DNA from: Chitinophagales bacterium
GTDB lineage: Bacteria > Bacteroidota > Bacteroidia > Chitinophagales > UBA10324
Reading direction: 5' to 3'
Length of the DNA: 64,000 bases
Assembly: GCA_019694975.1 (NCBI GenBank)
Contig: JAIBAY010000012.1
Coordinates: 1-64,000 of the forward strand
Part shown: in pieces, positions 33,494-42,314 of the stretch
How positions within the stretch are numbered: position 1 is the first letter of the stretch
Layout of the letters: each line of letters starts with the position of its first letter
Program-made: the position numbers and the translations under genes
Notes under the pieces: generated by a model
The model's database searches: none
The model's input: only the letters and a program-made list of their open reading frames with translations
Told to the model about the DNA's origin: nothing

Positions 33494-36071
33494 TTTTCTT
33501 GCAGCCGGCTTAACCAGTAGCCGGGCACAAGATACCTGGACACAAAAAGCAAATTTTGGTGGCACCGCAAGATCTGGAGCAGCAGCCTTTTCCATCGGAG
33601 ATAAAGGCTACTTAGGAACAGGTAGCACACCAACAGTATCCGCCCTGTTTAAGGATTTCTGGGAATATGATCCCGCTGCAGATACCTGGACTCAGAAAGC
33701 GGATTTCGGAGGTGGCGAAAGGGCTGCAGCGGTTGGCCTTTCCATCAATGGGAAAGGATATATCGGGACGGGTTTCAGCGGCAGTTTTTGGGGAACCTAT
33801 TACAATGATTTCTGGGAATATGACCCTGTTACAAATTCATGGACAAAGAAGGCGGATTTTGGAGGTGTACCCAGAAGTGAAGCTGGAGGCTTTACCATCG
33901 GAGGCAAAGGTTACATAGGAACAGGTTATACCTATACCATTGGCGAATATTACAGTGATTTTTGGGAATACGATCCTGCTTCGGATGTATGGACCAAAAA
34001 AGCTGATTTTGGAGGAGGAGATTGGGCTGATCCTACCGCTTTCTCCATTGGCAATAAAGGATATATGGGCACCGGGTGGAAGAATGGATTGAGCGCAAGC
34101 TTCTATGAATATGACCCTGCCACCGATACATGGACAAAAAAAGCAAATTACGGAGGAGGTGCCATACAGTATTCTGTAGGTTTTTCGATCGGAAATAAAG
34201 GATATATCGGAACCGGTGTCGGCAGTGCTGTTTTCTATGAGTATGACCCTGATTTAAACAAGTGGACGAAGAAAGCTGATTATGGAGGTGGAGGCGTTAA
34301 TGTTGCCGCAGGGTTTTCAATTGGAAACAAAGGTTACATTGGAACAGGACAAACAAATATTGCCTTAAAATCTTTTTGGGAATATACCCCGGAAACCTGC
34401 ACTGGTTTGACAGTTTATGCAGATATAGATGGCGATAGCTATGGTGATGCTGCCAATACCTACTTTGCAGCAGACTGCATTGTTCCAAATGGATATGTAT
34501 CGAACAGCACCGATTGCAATGATGGAAGCGCAACCATTCACCCGGGTGCAATTGAAATAATGAATGCAACAGATGATGATTGCAATGGAATTATAGATGA
34601 TATAGCACAAAATATATGGTCGCAAAAAGCGGATTTCGGAGGAACAGCCAGGGAAGGAGCTGTCGGATTTTCCATCGGCGGCAAAGGATATATTGGCACC
34701 GGATATCACAATGGCGCGATTTATAAAGATTTTTGGGAGTATGATGCCGCAACCAATGTATGGACGCAAAAGGCTGATTACTCCGGAAATACAACTTACA
34801 GGGGGATGGCCTTCGCTATTGGAAATAAAGGTTATGTTGGAACCGGGAGCGAAGGAGGAACCGATTTCAGTAAGGATTTCTGGGAATATGATCCTGCATC
34901 CAATACCTGGACACAGAAAGCGGATTTTGCCGGATCAGGAAGGTATGCTGTTGTTAGTTTCTCGATTGGAAACAAAGGATATGCAGGTACAGGATTCAAC
35001 TGGGGAGCTAATGGTAACACCGCGACAAACCTGAAAGATTTTTGGGAATATGACCCAACAACAGATAAATGGACTAAAAGAGCAGATTACACGGGTGGAA
35101 ATTGTGCTTGGGCAAGCGGTTTTAGTATTGGAACTAAGGGGTATATTGGAACCGGTATCACAGGTAACCCGTTCGGAGGAGTTGTTACCAATCAATTTTG
35201 GGAATATGATCCCGCTATTGACACCTGGACACAGAAAACCAATTTCGGAGGAACAGCAAGATCGGCTGCCGCCGGATTTTCAGTTGGGAGTAAAGGATAT
35301 ATTGGTACCGGCAGCGATGGCGGATATAAGAAGGATTTCTGGGAATATGATCCGGTTGCTGACACCTGGACAAAGAAAGCGGATTTCAGCGGGTCAGGCA
35401 GACAGTTCGCAACCGGCATTTCCATCAACGGGAAAGGTTATTTGGGCCTTGGTAATAATGGATCTTCGCTAAAGGATTTCTGGGAATATACTCCTGTCAC
35501 AAATACTGCTTTATGTGAGGTGCCATCAGGTGAAGCAACAATAAATATTACCGGCACTACTGCCGATCTTGTTTGGAATGATGTTACTACAGCTTTGGGT
35601 TACGTGATTAAGTACAATACAGAGGGCGGAACTGGTAAAGCCAAAGTAACCTACTCCAAATCCAACTCAAAACCCATTTCCGGATTAACACCAAGCACTG
35701 CCTATTTCTGGAGGGTGAAAAGTGTTTGTTCAGAAGATCCGAAAGTTGTTGCTGAATGGTCAGAAAAATATTTCTTCACTACTGCCCCATTCAAAATCGG
35801 GGATGACCAATCCAATTCGCTTACTCTATATCCAAACCCTGTTTCGCAACAGTTCACGCTGAATATTGAATCAGGTTCAACCACCAATCAGGCAGCATCC
35901 ATTTATCTGCTGAATGTTCTTGGCCAAACTGTTTATTCCTCTCAGGAATTCGTGAATGGTGAGTTGACCAAAGTAATTACGATGCCGTCTTCAGCAACAT
36001 CAGGATGGTACATTGTGAGAGTGGTGATGAGCGATCAGGTAATAGAACAGAACTTGTTGTATCAAAAATAG
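33459..36071 (+). CDS. Secreted double kelch-propeller protein with one MopE module, T9SS cargo
   Basis: This 870-residue paralogue of the preceding gene starts with the same [10 protein letters not shown] and has a signal peptide ending TSSRAQ. Six kelch-type blades (~25-312), a MopE metal-binding module (~312-382, DIDGDSYG ... STDCND ... DDDCNGIIDD), six more blades (~383-685), a fibronectin III domain (~686-775) and a T9SS tail with LYPNP follow. The second MopE module of the neighbour is absent. The last ~40 codons are nearly identical to those of its neighbours at the DNA level. It is expected on the cell surface; its ligand is unknown. A perfect terminator follows. Confidence 0.92.
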   Translation: MHMKTIRLLLILFLAAGLTSSRAQDTWTQKANFGGTARSGAAAFSIGDKGYLGTGSTPTVSALFKDFWEYDPAADTWTQKADFGGGERAAAVGLSINGKGYIGTGFSGSFWGTYYNDFWEYDPVTNSWTKKADFGGVPRSEAGGFTIGGKGYIGTGYTYTIGEYYSDFWEYDPASDVWTKKADFGGGDWADPTAFSIGNKGYMGTGWKNGLSASFYEYDPATDTWTKKANYGGGAIQYSVGFSIGNKGYIGTGVGSAVFYEYDPDLNKWTKKADYGGGGVNVAAGFSIGNKGYIGTGQTNIALKSFWEYTPETCTGLTVYADIDGDSYGDAANTYFAADCIVPNGYVSNSTDCNDGSATIHPGAIEIMNATDDDCNGIIDDIAQNIWSQKADFGGTAREGAVGFSIGGKGYIGTGYHNGAIYKDFWEYDAATNVWTQKADYSGNTTYRGMAFAIGNKGYVGTGSEGGTDFSKDFWEYDPASNTWTQKADFAGSGRYAVVSFSIGNKGYAGTGFNWGANGNTATNLKDFWEYDPTTDKWTKRADYTGGNCAWASGFSIGTKGYIGTGITGNPFGGVVTNQFWEYDPAIDTWTQKTNFGGTARSAAAGFSVGSKGYIGTGSDGGYKKDFWEYDPVADTWTKKADFSGSGRQFATGISINGKGYLGLGNNGSSLKDFWEYTPVTNTALCEVPSGEATINITGTTADLVWNDVTTALGYVIKYNTEGGTGKAKVTYSKSNSKPISGLTPSTAYFWRVKSVCSEDPKVVAEWSEKYFFTTAPFKIGDDQSNSLTLYPNPVSQQFTLNIESGSTTNQAASIYLLNVLGQTVYSSQEFVNGELTKVITMPSSATSGWYIVRVVMSDQVIEQNLLYQK

Positions 36072-36093
36072 TTGACGAAGCCGTTCATATGGA

Positions 36094-36119
36094 GAGACGG
36101 TTCCAAATGGAACCGTCTC
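36094..36119 (+). terminator. Terminator after the second kelch gene
   Basis: Perfect 11-bp arms GAGACGGTTCC/GGAACCGTCTC surround a four-base loop, 22 bases after the stop. Confidence 0.85.
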
Positions 36120-36232
36120 CTCATTAAGGAATTTGTTTCTTTATAAATATATCATGAAGCTGATCCATGTCATTGGATTTCTCTTCACTTTGAACGAAAC
36201 TTTGAGAATTACTTATTCTAAAAACTCTCGCT

Positions 36233-37732
36233 ATGAAAAACTTAACAGCAATACTCATCATTCTATTTACAGTAGGATTAAACAGTATCCGGGCGCAGGA
36301 TATCTGGACTCAAAAAGCCGATTTCGGCGGTGGTGCAATATCAGGAGCAGTAGCATTTTCCATTAACGATAAAGGTTACGTTGGCGCTTTTGGCACCGAA
36401 GCTTTCTGGCAATATGATCCGGCAACTGATGTCTGGACTCAAAAAGCAGATTATGGTGGCGGTTGCAGATCAGGGGCCGTAGGTTTTTCCATTGGCAGCA
36501 AAGGCTACCTGGGAACGGGTTCGAATGGTTTGACTCTCTACAAAGATTTCTGGGAATACGATCCTTCAACTAATATCTGGATTAAAAAATCCGATTATGG
36601 TGGTGAAGCTCGGAAATTAGCCGTTGGATTCTCCATTGGAAACAATGGATATATTGGTACAGGCTATGGTGGAACAATTTCAAACGATTTCTGGGAATAT
36701 GAATCTGATGCTGATAAATGGACCAAAAAAACTAATTATCCAGGATTAGGACACTGGGGCGGGGTTGCCTTTTCAATCGACAAATTTGGATATGTAGGAA
36801 CTGGAGTAGGGTCTGATGAATATCAAACCTATGATTTCTGGAAATATAACCCAACTTCTGATAAATGGAATGAGATAGCAGGTGTAAATGGATGGAGATC
36901 AGGGGCAGTTGGTTTTTCAGCAAATGGAAAGGGATATGTTGGCCTAGGAAGTGGTGATGCATTGGGCTATTTGATTGAATATAACGATATTGAAGAATAT
37001 GACCCAATAAAAGGTTACTGGAGAATTACAAGATTTCCCGGGGGAGCCAGAACCGGTGCAGTTGGTTTCTCTATTAGCGGGAAAGTATACATTGGCATGG
37101 GATTTAAAATTTTAGGTTCATCAGACGATATTTACAATGATTTCTGGGAGTATACACCTGAAACCACACCTTCATGCATTGTTCCTACCGGCGAAGCAAC
37201 AGTAAACATCACCGGCACCTCCGCCAAATTGAAGTGGGATATTGTTGATGAGGCAAAGCGTTACAACGTTCGTTACAGAGCTGCTGGAACCAATGAGTGG
37301 ATAATACTTACAAATATAATATCCAACTCAATAGCTATTTCCGGCTTAATACCAAACACACTTTATCTATGGGAAGTTAAATGTATCTGTTCTGCAACTC
37401 CTGTTGTTTCTTCCTATTGGTCTGCAAAAGAATCCTTCACTACCGGGACACTCAGAATTGAAACGGACCCAGCAACATCAATGCAGTTATATCCCAATCC
37501 TGTTACTGAATCCTTCACATTGGATCTTCAACTCGGCACAACCACGGACCAATCAGCAACTATATACCTGCTTAATACACTTGGACAAACCGTTCATTCA
37601 TCTAAGGAGGTAGTGAATGGCGAGTTGACCAAAGTAATTACGATGCCGTCTTCAGCAACATCGGGATGGTACATTGTGAGAGTGGTGATGAGTGATCAGG
37701 TGTTTGAGAAGAAGTTGTTGTATCAGAAGTAG
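36233..37732 (+). CDS. Secreted single kelch-propeller protein, T9SS cargo
   Basis: This 499-residue protein is the shortest of the three kelch paralogues. It has a signal peptide ending NSIRAQ and six blades of the pattern WTQKADYGG...[15 protein letters not shown]...DFWEYDP (~22-309). There is no MopE module. A fibronectin III domain (~312-400) and a T9SS tail with LYPNP follow. The first blade is shortened (GAFGTEAFWQYDP). The final [20 protein letters not shown] segment is the same as in the neighbours. It probably represents the ancestral single-propeller form, or a reduced one. Confidence 0.9.
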   Translation: MKNLTAILIILFTVGLNSIRAQDIWTQKADFGGGAISGAVAFSINDKGYVGAFGTEAFWQYDPATDVWTQKADYGGGCRSGAVGFSIGSKGYLGTGSNGLTLYKDFWEYDPSTNIWIKKSDYGGEARKLAVGFSIGNNGYIGTGYGGTISNDFWEYESDADKWTKKTNYPGLGHWGGVAFSIDKFGYVGTGVGSDEYQTYDFWKYNPTSDKWNEIAGVNGWRSGAVGFSANGKGYVGLGSGDALGYLIEYNDIEEYDPIKGYWRITRFPGGARTGAVGFSISGKVYIGMGFKILGSSDDIYNDFWEYTPETTPSCIVPTGEATVNITGTSAKLKWDIVDEAKRYNVRYRAAGTNEWIILTNIISNSIAISGLIPNTLYLWEVKCICSATPVVSSYWSAKESFTTGTLRIETDPATSMQLYPNPVTESFTLDLQLGTTTDQSATIYLLNTLGQTVHSSKEVVNGELTKVITMPSSATSGWYIVRVVMSDQVFEKKLLYQK

Positions 37733-37755
37733 TCGTTTATACTATTATACTTACT

Positions 37756-37784
37756 GCGGGCTCCGGAAATTTTTCGGGGCCCGC
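37756..37784 (+). terminator. Terminator after the third kelch gene
   Basis: GCGGGCTCCG pairs with CGGGGCCCGC (one mismatch) around AAATTTTT, 24 bases after the stop. Confidence 0.75.
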
Positions 37785-37953
37785 TCCTATTCATATAGCA
37801 TTCAAGATTCTATGGTTAGTCATACCATCAACTACCATTCTGAAGCCCGGGAAAATTGATACGAATCATACTTTGAACTGACATTTATCATTCACAAACA
37901 GTACTTTAAAAATCATCTTTGTCCATTCACTCTTTAATCTAAAATTATGCTAT

Positions 37954-39912
37954 ATGAAAACAATCAGACTAATACCAGTAGTATTACTTATTGGCTGCTT
38001 AACCAGTAGTTGGGCTCAGTTAGCCCCCATCATATCTTCCTTTTATCCAACTTCAGGAGCAGCTGGCACCAGTGTGACCATTTATGGAAATAACTTTAAT
38101 CCATCGGTAGCCGATAACATAGTTTACTTTGGCGCAGTAAAAGCAACCGTTACTGCGGCAAGCAGCTCCCAACTATCAATAGTGGTGCCTGCAGGTACTA
38201 CCTTTCAACCCATATCAGTAACCAACACTGCTATCGGTCTTACCGGCTATTCTGGTTTTTCATTCGCACTGACTTTCCCGGGCGGAGGTGATATTACGTC
38301 CTCTTCCTTTGCTCCGAAAATTGACCTGGAAGAACCATCAGGAGGAATTACCGGTGATATTGATGGTGATGGCAAACCGGATCTTGTTGCCGCTGAATTT
38401 TATGGAGATATTTACATCCTCAGAAATACCAGCACACCGGGCAATATTTCCTTTGATCCTTTGATCGCATTAGGAACTGAAGACACCTACAATAACCTTT
38501 TACTCTCCGATGTGAATGGTGACGGAAAATTGGACATCGTTACCAGCAATTATTGGAATTTCCAGGTAGTCATATTTAAAAACCTAAGCTCACCGGGCGT
38601 GATTTCCTTCGGGCCGAAAATCACTTTTGCTGCCGGAGGTTTTAATGACGATATTGTAGCAGGGGATATGGATGGCGACGGCAAACCTGACCTGGCAGTA
38701 GCTAATAATGTAAATGGCACGGTTTACCTTTTCCATAATAACAGCACTATTGCAGACATCGCCTTTTCTCATACAGGAGATTTGTCTTTTGGCGAATGCG
38801 GCTGCTATGCTCCAAGGTATTTGGCACTTGGAGAACTGAATGGTGATAACAAACCTGATTTGGTTTATCCGAATAATGAAGACGACGTAATCGGAATATC
38901 AAAAAATACCAGTACCACCGGCTCGTTCAGCTTCACAAAAGATATACTAACCTTCCCTTTTGGAGAAAATCAGGCATACCAGGTCAATACAACAGATTTG
39001 GATCAAGACAGTAAACAGGATGTATTCGCAAGTATTGCCTCGGGGATTTCTTTTTGGAGAAACACCAGCACGGTGGATTCATTTACTTTCGATGCAGAGC
39101 AAAACTTCGCTGACTTTTTTTTCAATGCATCATGCGACCTGAATGGTGATGGGAAAGTTGACTTGATAGGTAGCAGCAGTGAGGGTTTCACTGTTTTGCA
39201 AAACAATGGAAACGCAGGCCTCATTTCTTTTATAGAAAAAGTGATACCCGGCTTAAGCGGATTTATTGCAATTGACCTGGATGGAGACGGTAAACCGGAT
39301 CTTACGGATGGCTATTCTGTTTACTTAAATACTATGGGCAACAATATTGAATGCAATAATCCAACCGGTTTAGCAGTGAGTAATATCAGCAGCACATCAG
39401 CGCAGTTACAATGGGAAAATAATCCGACTGCATTGCATTACAAAGTGCAATATAAAGTTGCAGGTACGGGTGATTGGAATACGCTGGCAAAAATAACTTC
39501 CACCACTTACCTTCTTTCCGGACTAACTCCCAATACTTCCTACTATTGGCGCTCAAAAAGTATTTGTTCGAAAGAACCCAAAATTACCTCTGAGTGGTCG
39601 GTAAAACAACTATTCACTTCCGCACCAATGCGGATTGGCGATCAGCAAATGGTAACCCTGCAACTGTTTCCCAACCCGGTATCTGAAAACTTCACGATTA
39701 ACCTTCGATTTACTTCCCTGCCAGATCAGGCTGTTGATCTTTTCCTGCTGAATACCCTGGGCCAGGTTGTTTATTCAGCTCATGAAATCGTTGGAAATGG
39801 TATGCTTAATAAGGTAATCACGATGCCATCCACCGCCACATCAGGCTGGTATGTGGTGAGAGTGGTGATGAGTGATCAGGTAATAGAACAGAAATTGCTG
39901 TATCAGAAATAG
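37954..39912 (+). CDS. Secreted IPT/FG-GAP repeat protein, T9SS cargo
   Basis: This 652-residue protein has a signal peptide (to about residue 21) and an IPT/TIG Ig-like domain (~24-105, ISSFYPTSGAAGTSVTIYG). A run of FG-GAP/VCBS repeats (~115-465) contains calcium-binding loops such as DIDGDGKPDL, DVNGDGKLDI and DMDGDGKPDL. A fibronectin III domain (~470-560) and a T9SS tail with LFPNP follow. The last 40 codons closely match the kelch genes, although the N-terminal part is unrelated. That points to tail swapping or gene conversion. The protein is likely surface-exposed and calcium-stabilised. A terminator of the shared type follows. Confidence 0.9.
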   Translation: MKTIRLIPVVLLIGCLTSSWAQLAPIISSFYPTSGAAGTSVTIYGNNFNPSVADNIVYFGAVKATVTAASSSQLSIVVPAGTTFQPISVTNTAIGLTGYSGFSFALTFPGGGDITSSSFAPKIDLEEPSGGITGDIDGDGKPDLVAAEFYGDIYILRNTSTPGNISFDPLIALGTEDTYNNLLLSDVNGDGKLDIVTSNYWNFQVVIFKNLSSPGVISFGPKITFAAGGFNDDIVAGDMDGDGKPDLAVANNVNGTVYLFHNNSTIADIAFSHTGDLSFGECGCYAPRYLALGELNGDNKPDLVYPNNEDDVIGISKNTSTTGSFSFTKDILTFPFGENQAYQVNTTDLDQDSKQDVFASIASGISFWRNTSTVDSFTFDAEQNFADFFFNASCDLNGDGKVDLIGSSSEGFTVLQNNGNAGLISFIEKVIPGLSGFIAIDLDGDGKPDLTDGYSVYLNTMGNNIECNNPTGLAVSNISSTSAQLQWENNPTALHYKVQYKVAGTGDWNTLAKITSTTYLLSGLTPNTSYYWRSKSICSKEPKITSEWSVKQLFTSAPMRIGDQQMVTLQLFPNPVSENFTINLRFTSLPDQAVDLFLLNTLGQVVYSAHEIVGNGMLNKVITMPSTATSGWYVVRVVMSDQVIEQKLLYQK

Positions 39913-39935
39913 TTGCTTAAACTATCTTACTTACT

Positions 39936-39964
39936 ACGGGCTCCTGAAGTTTACCGGAGCCCGT
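39936..39964 (+). terminator. Terminator after the IPT/FG-GAP gene
   Basis: Perfect 9-bp arms ACGGGCTCC/GGAGCCCGT around an 11-base loop, 24 bases after the stop. The same stem family as at 31704 and 37756. Confidence 0.8.
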
Positions 39965-40022
39965 TGTTTTGGAGTAAGGATGGAAGTTTACCGTGTTGGA
40001 GTTCCTTCCGGAAAGTTTTACG

Positions 40023-40292
40023 CCGTTGGTCTTGATTTGTAATCATAGGTGTTCGAAACATCTTCAAAGGCTTATCCAGTATACATTACAGCTGTTTTAA
40101 TCAAGCGTTTTCACCCATCTAAGCATTCCTTTGGCATCGTGAATGTGATTGCTGTCAGCGAGAAACCTACATGAGGATTTTTCGGAACAAGTTCAGACTC
40201 GATATTTAGACATTAAAAATGCTTTGGAACTGAAGTCAGTAAAGAGTTTCAAAGGTTTCGAACACCTTTGATTACAAATCCGGACTAACGAG
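40023..40292 (+). repeat. Dispersed ~270-bp inverted-repeat element, copy F (subtype 2)
   Basis: The left end CGTTGGTCTTGATTTGTA and GGTGTTCGAAACAT face the right end AGGTTTCGAACACC, then TTTGATTACAAATCCGGAC and TAACGAGAG. The interior matches copy B at most positions. Confidence 0.88.
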
Positions 40293-40819
40293 AGAATATT
40301 CCGGTGCATCATTTTACGAACTGGTCAAGCCTTGTCAATTTCCAATAGCGCATGATGCAGCAATCCTGCATGGAAGGTGACCGTCAGTTTGAAGCGTTGG
40401 GCATTGAATTCCCCCGGGCCCTGCCGGCTCTCAGCACAAAGCTTTCATCAGAGATACGGCGGCGGTGTAACGCGCGATAAAAAGCATTCACTTCACTTAC
40501 AAAACCGTTCCGAATGCGGCACAGGATAAAGCTCATCCTGAAATCCGGGGATTGAAAGAAATACCATATTCTTTTGACGAAGAAAAAGCCTGTTCAAAAG
40601 ACATGTCTTTTTGCCTGAGTATACGTTGAGCTTTTCCATCTGAAGGAAAACACTGCTTGACATCTGCAGAACTACTATTTGCTTCAGTTTACAAAATTCG
40701 CAACCTCAACTGCTGCCCCCCCTATTTATGTAGGTGCATTCGCCTGCTAACCAGGCTTCTTTTGTGAACTGATTTTTTTCACAGAAAATAATCTCAAGCA
40801 AATCCTAAAACCTATTACC

Positions 40820-42262
40820 ATGAAAAGCAAACCATTTTTTTCAATCTGCCTTTTCGCTTTACTGGTTCACTTCGCTGAAGCACAAACCTGGAATCTAGGC
40901 GGCAATGCACCCACGGCAACAAGCACACTTGGCAACACCACCAAACAAAACTTGAATCTTATTACCGACAACAAAGTGCGCGTGGCCATAAAAAAAACAG
41001 GCCAGGTTGGAATCGGAATAAACAGCCCGGCTGCTATACTGCATGTGGAACAGAACGGCCTGGCGGATGTGCTTATTAAATCAACCGCGGCCAGTTCGCA
41101 TCTTATTATCGACCGTGCCGGCAATGGCTACGAAGCAATCACGCGCTATATGCAGACAGGAGTGCCGCAATGGAAAACAGGACTTATAGTAAATGCCAAC
41201 GGTTCTCCGGACTATGTGATCGGCAATGAAATCACAGGGAGCAATGCACTATCAATTGCAGGAAGCAGCAACTTTGTAAACTTTCCGGCAGGATATGTTT
41301 CGCTTGGCGCTCCCGGCACAGATAACGTTGGAACGCTTACCCAAAGCAGCAACAATATGTATTTATCATCTTTTACACCTACAACGGCTTCAGGCGCCAC
41401 ACCGGGCAACATCATCATGGCCTATTCAGGCTTGTATGCGCATAAACCCGGCAATGTTGGCATAGGTACCGATGATGCCAGCCTGGCAAAGTTGGTGGTA
41501 TCAGGAAACGTTGGAAAAACCACTGCCATTTTCGGACAAGGCTCTTCCGGAATTTCCATAGTACAGAATTATCCGGCTATCGGATTAAATGCTTACTACG
41601 CAACCAATACATGGAAATCTATGAGTACCGGATACTCAGCTCAAATCAGCCTGGATCCTGTATCCGGTAACCTGCTGTTTTATACCGGTTCGAATACGTT
41701 AGCGGCCAATCAAACAGTTTCGCAAACACTTCCTTTGTTTATTACCAATGACGGCAGGGTGATCATCAACGCACCGGAAATCAACAGCACCCTGGCAGTA
41801 AAGAAGGTAGCAAACGCTGATGATGCAGCCAGTTTCGAGGGTACTGAGGTATTCTCCCATTTTGCTTATGGTTTTGATGAAACCACTTTTATCCGGGGCG
41901 GTAAAGCAACTTCCAATGTGATCATTGCTGATATAGGCAACAACGTGGGAATCGGCACTGCCAATCCAAACTACAAGCTGGATGTGTGCGGCATAATACG
42001 GGGAAAGGAAGTAAGAGTGGAAGCGGGTTGGTGCGACTATGTTTTTGCAGATGATTATAAACTGCCGTCACTAAAGTATGTGGAAACCTTTATTAAGGAA
42101 AACAAGCACTTGCCTGATGTTACACCGGGAGCTGTTATTGAAAATGAAGGATTGGAATTAGGCAAAACCTCAGCTCAAATGATTAAGAAGATTGAGGAGC
42201 TTACCCTATACGTGATTGAATTGCAAAAGCAGGTGGATGAGTTAAAGAGTAATAAGAAATAG
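40820..42262 (+). CDS. Secreted tail-fibre-like protein
   Basis: This 480-residue protein has a signal peptide (MKSKPFFSICLFALLVHFAE). A long repetitive beta-rich body contains VGIGINSPAAILHVEQN and VGIGTANPNYKLDVCG phrases, the G-I-G-x-x-x-P-x-x-x-L-x-V pattern of Bacteroidota tail-fibre/shufflon-like proteins. The C-terminal part (~390-480) ends in a coiled coil (MIKKIEELTLYVIELQKQVD) that resembles the intramolecular-chaperone end of such proteins. No T9SS tail is present. It may form surface fibres (inference). The M4 peptidase gene follows 52 bases later, probably in one transcript. Confidence 0.75.
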   Translation: MKSKPFFSICLFALLVHFAEAQTWNLGGNAPTATSTLGNTTKQNLNLITDNKVRVAIKKTGQVGIGINSPAAILHVEQNGLADVLIKSTAASSHLIIDRAGNGYEAITRYMQTGVPQWKTGLIVNANGSPDYVIGNEITGSNALSIAGSSNFVNFPAGYVSLGAPGTDNVGTLTQSSNNMYLSSFTPTTASGATPGNIIMAYSGLYAHKPGNVGIGTDDASLAKLVVSGNVGKTTAIFGQGSSGISIVQNYPAIGLNAYYATNTWKSMSTGYSAQISLDPVSGNLLFYTGSNTLAANQTVSQTLPLFITNDGRVIINAPEINSTLAVKKVANADDAASFEGTEVFSHFAYGFDETTFIRGGKATSNVIIADIGNNVGIGTANPNYKLDVCGIIRGKEVRVEAGWCDYVFADDYKLPSLKYVETFIKENKHLPDVTPGAVIENEGLELGKTSAQMIKKIEELTLYVIELQKQVDELKSNKK

Positions 42263-42314
42263 TTTCTTATCGAACATTGAAATTGTATTTGAAAAACAGC
42301 TCAACCTCATCGTC

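Larger units (their letters stand above)
39913..40819. other. Gene-free stretch around repeat copy F
   Basis: It contains the terminator at 39936-39964 and copy F. About 500 bases at 40293-40819 show no recognised gene; one short frame starting at the repeat end (REYSGASFYELVKPC) could be a gene tail but was not identified. Confidence 0.45.
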
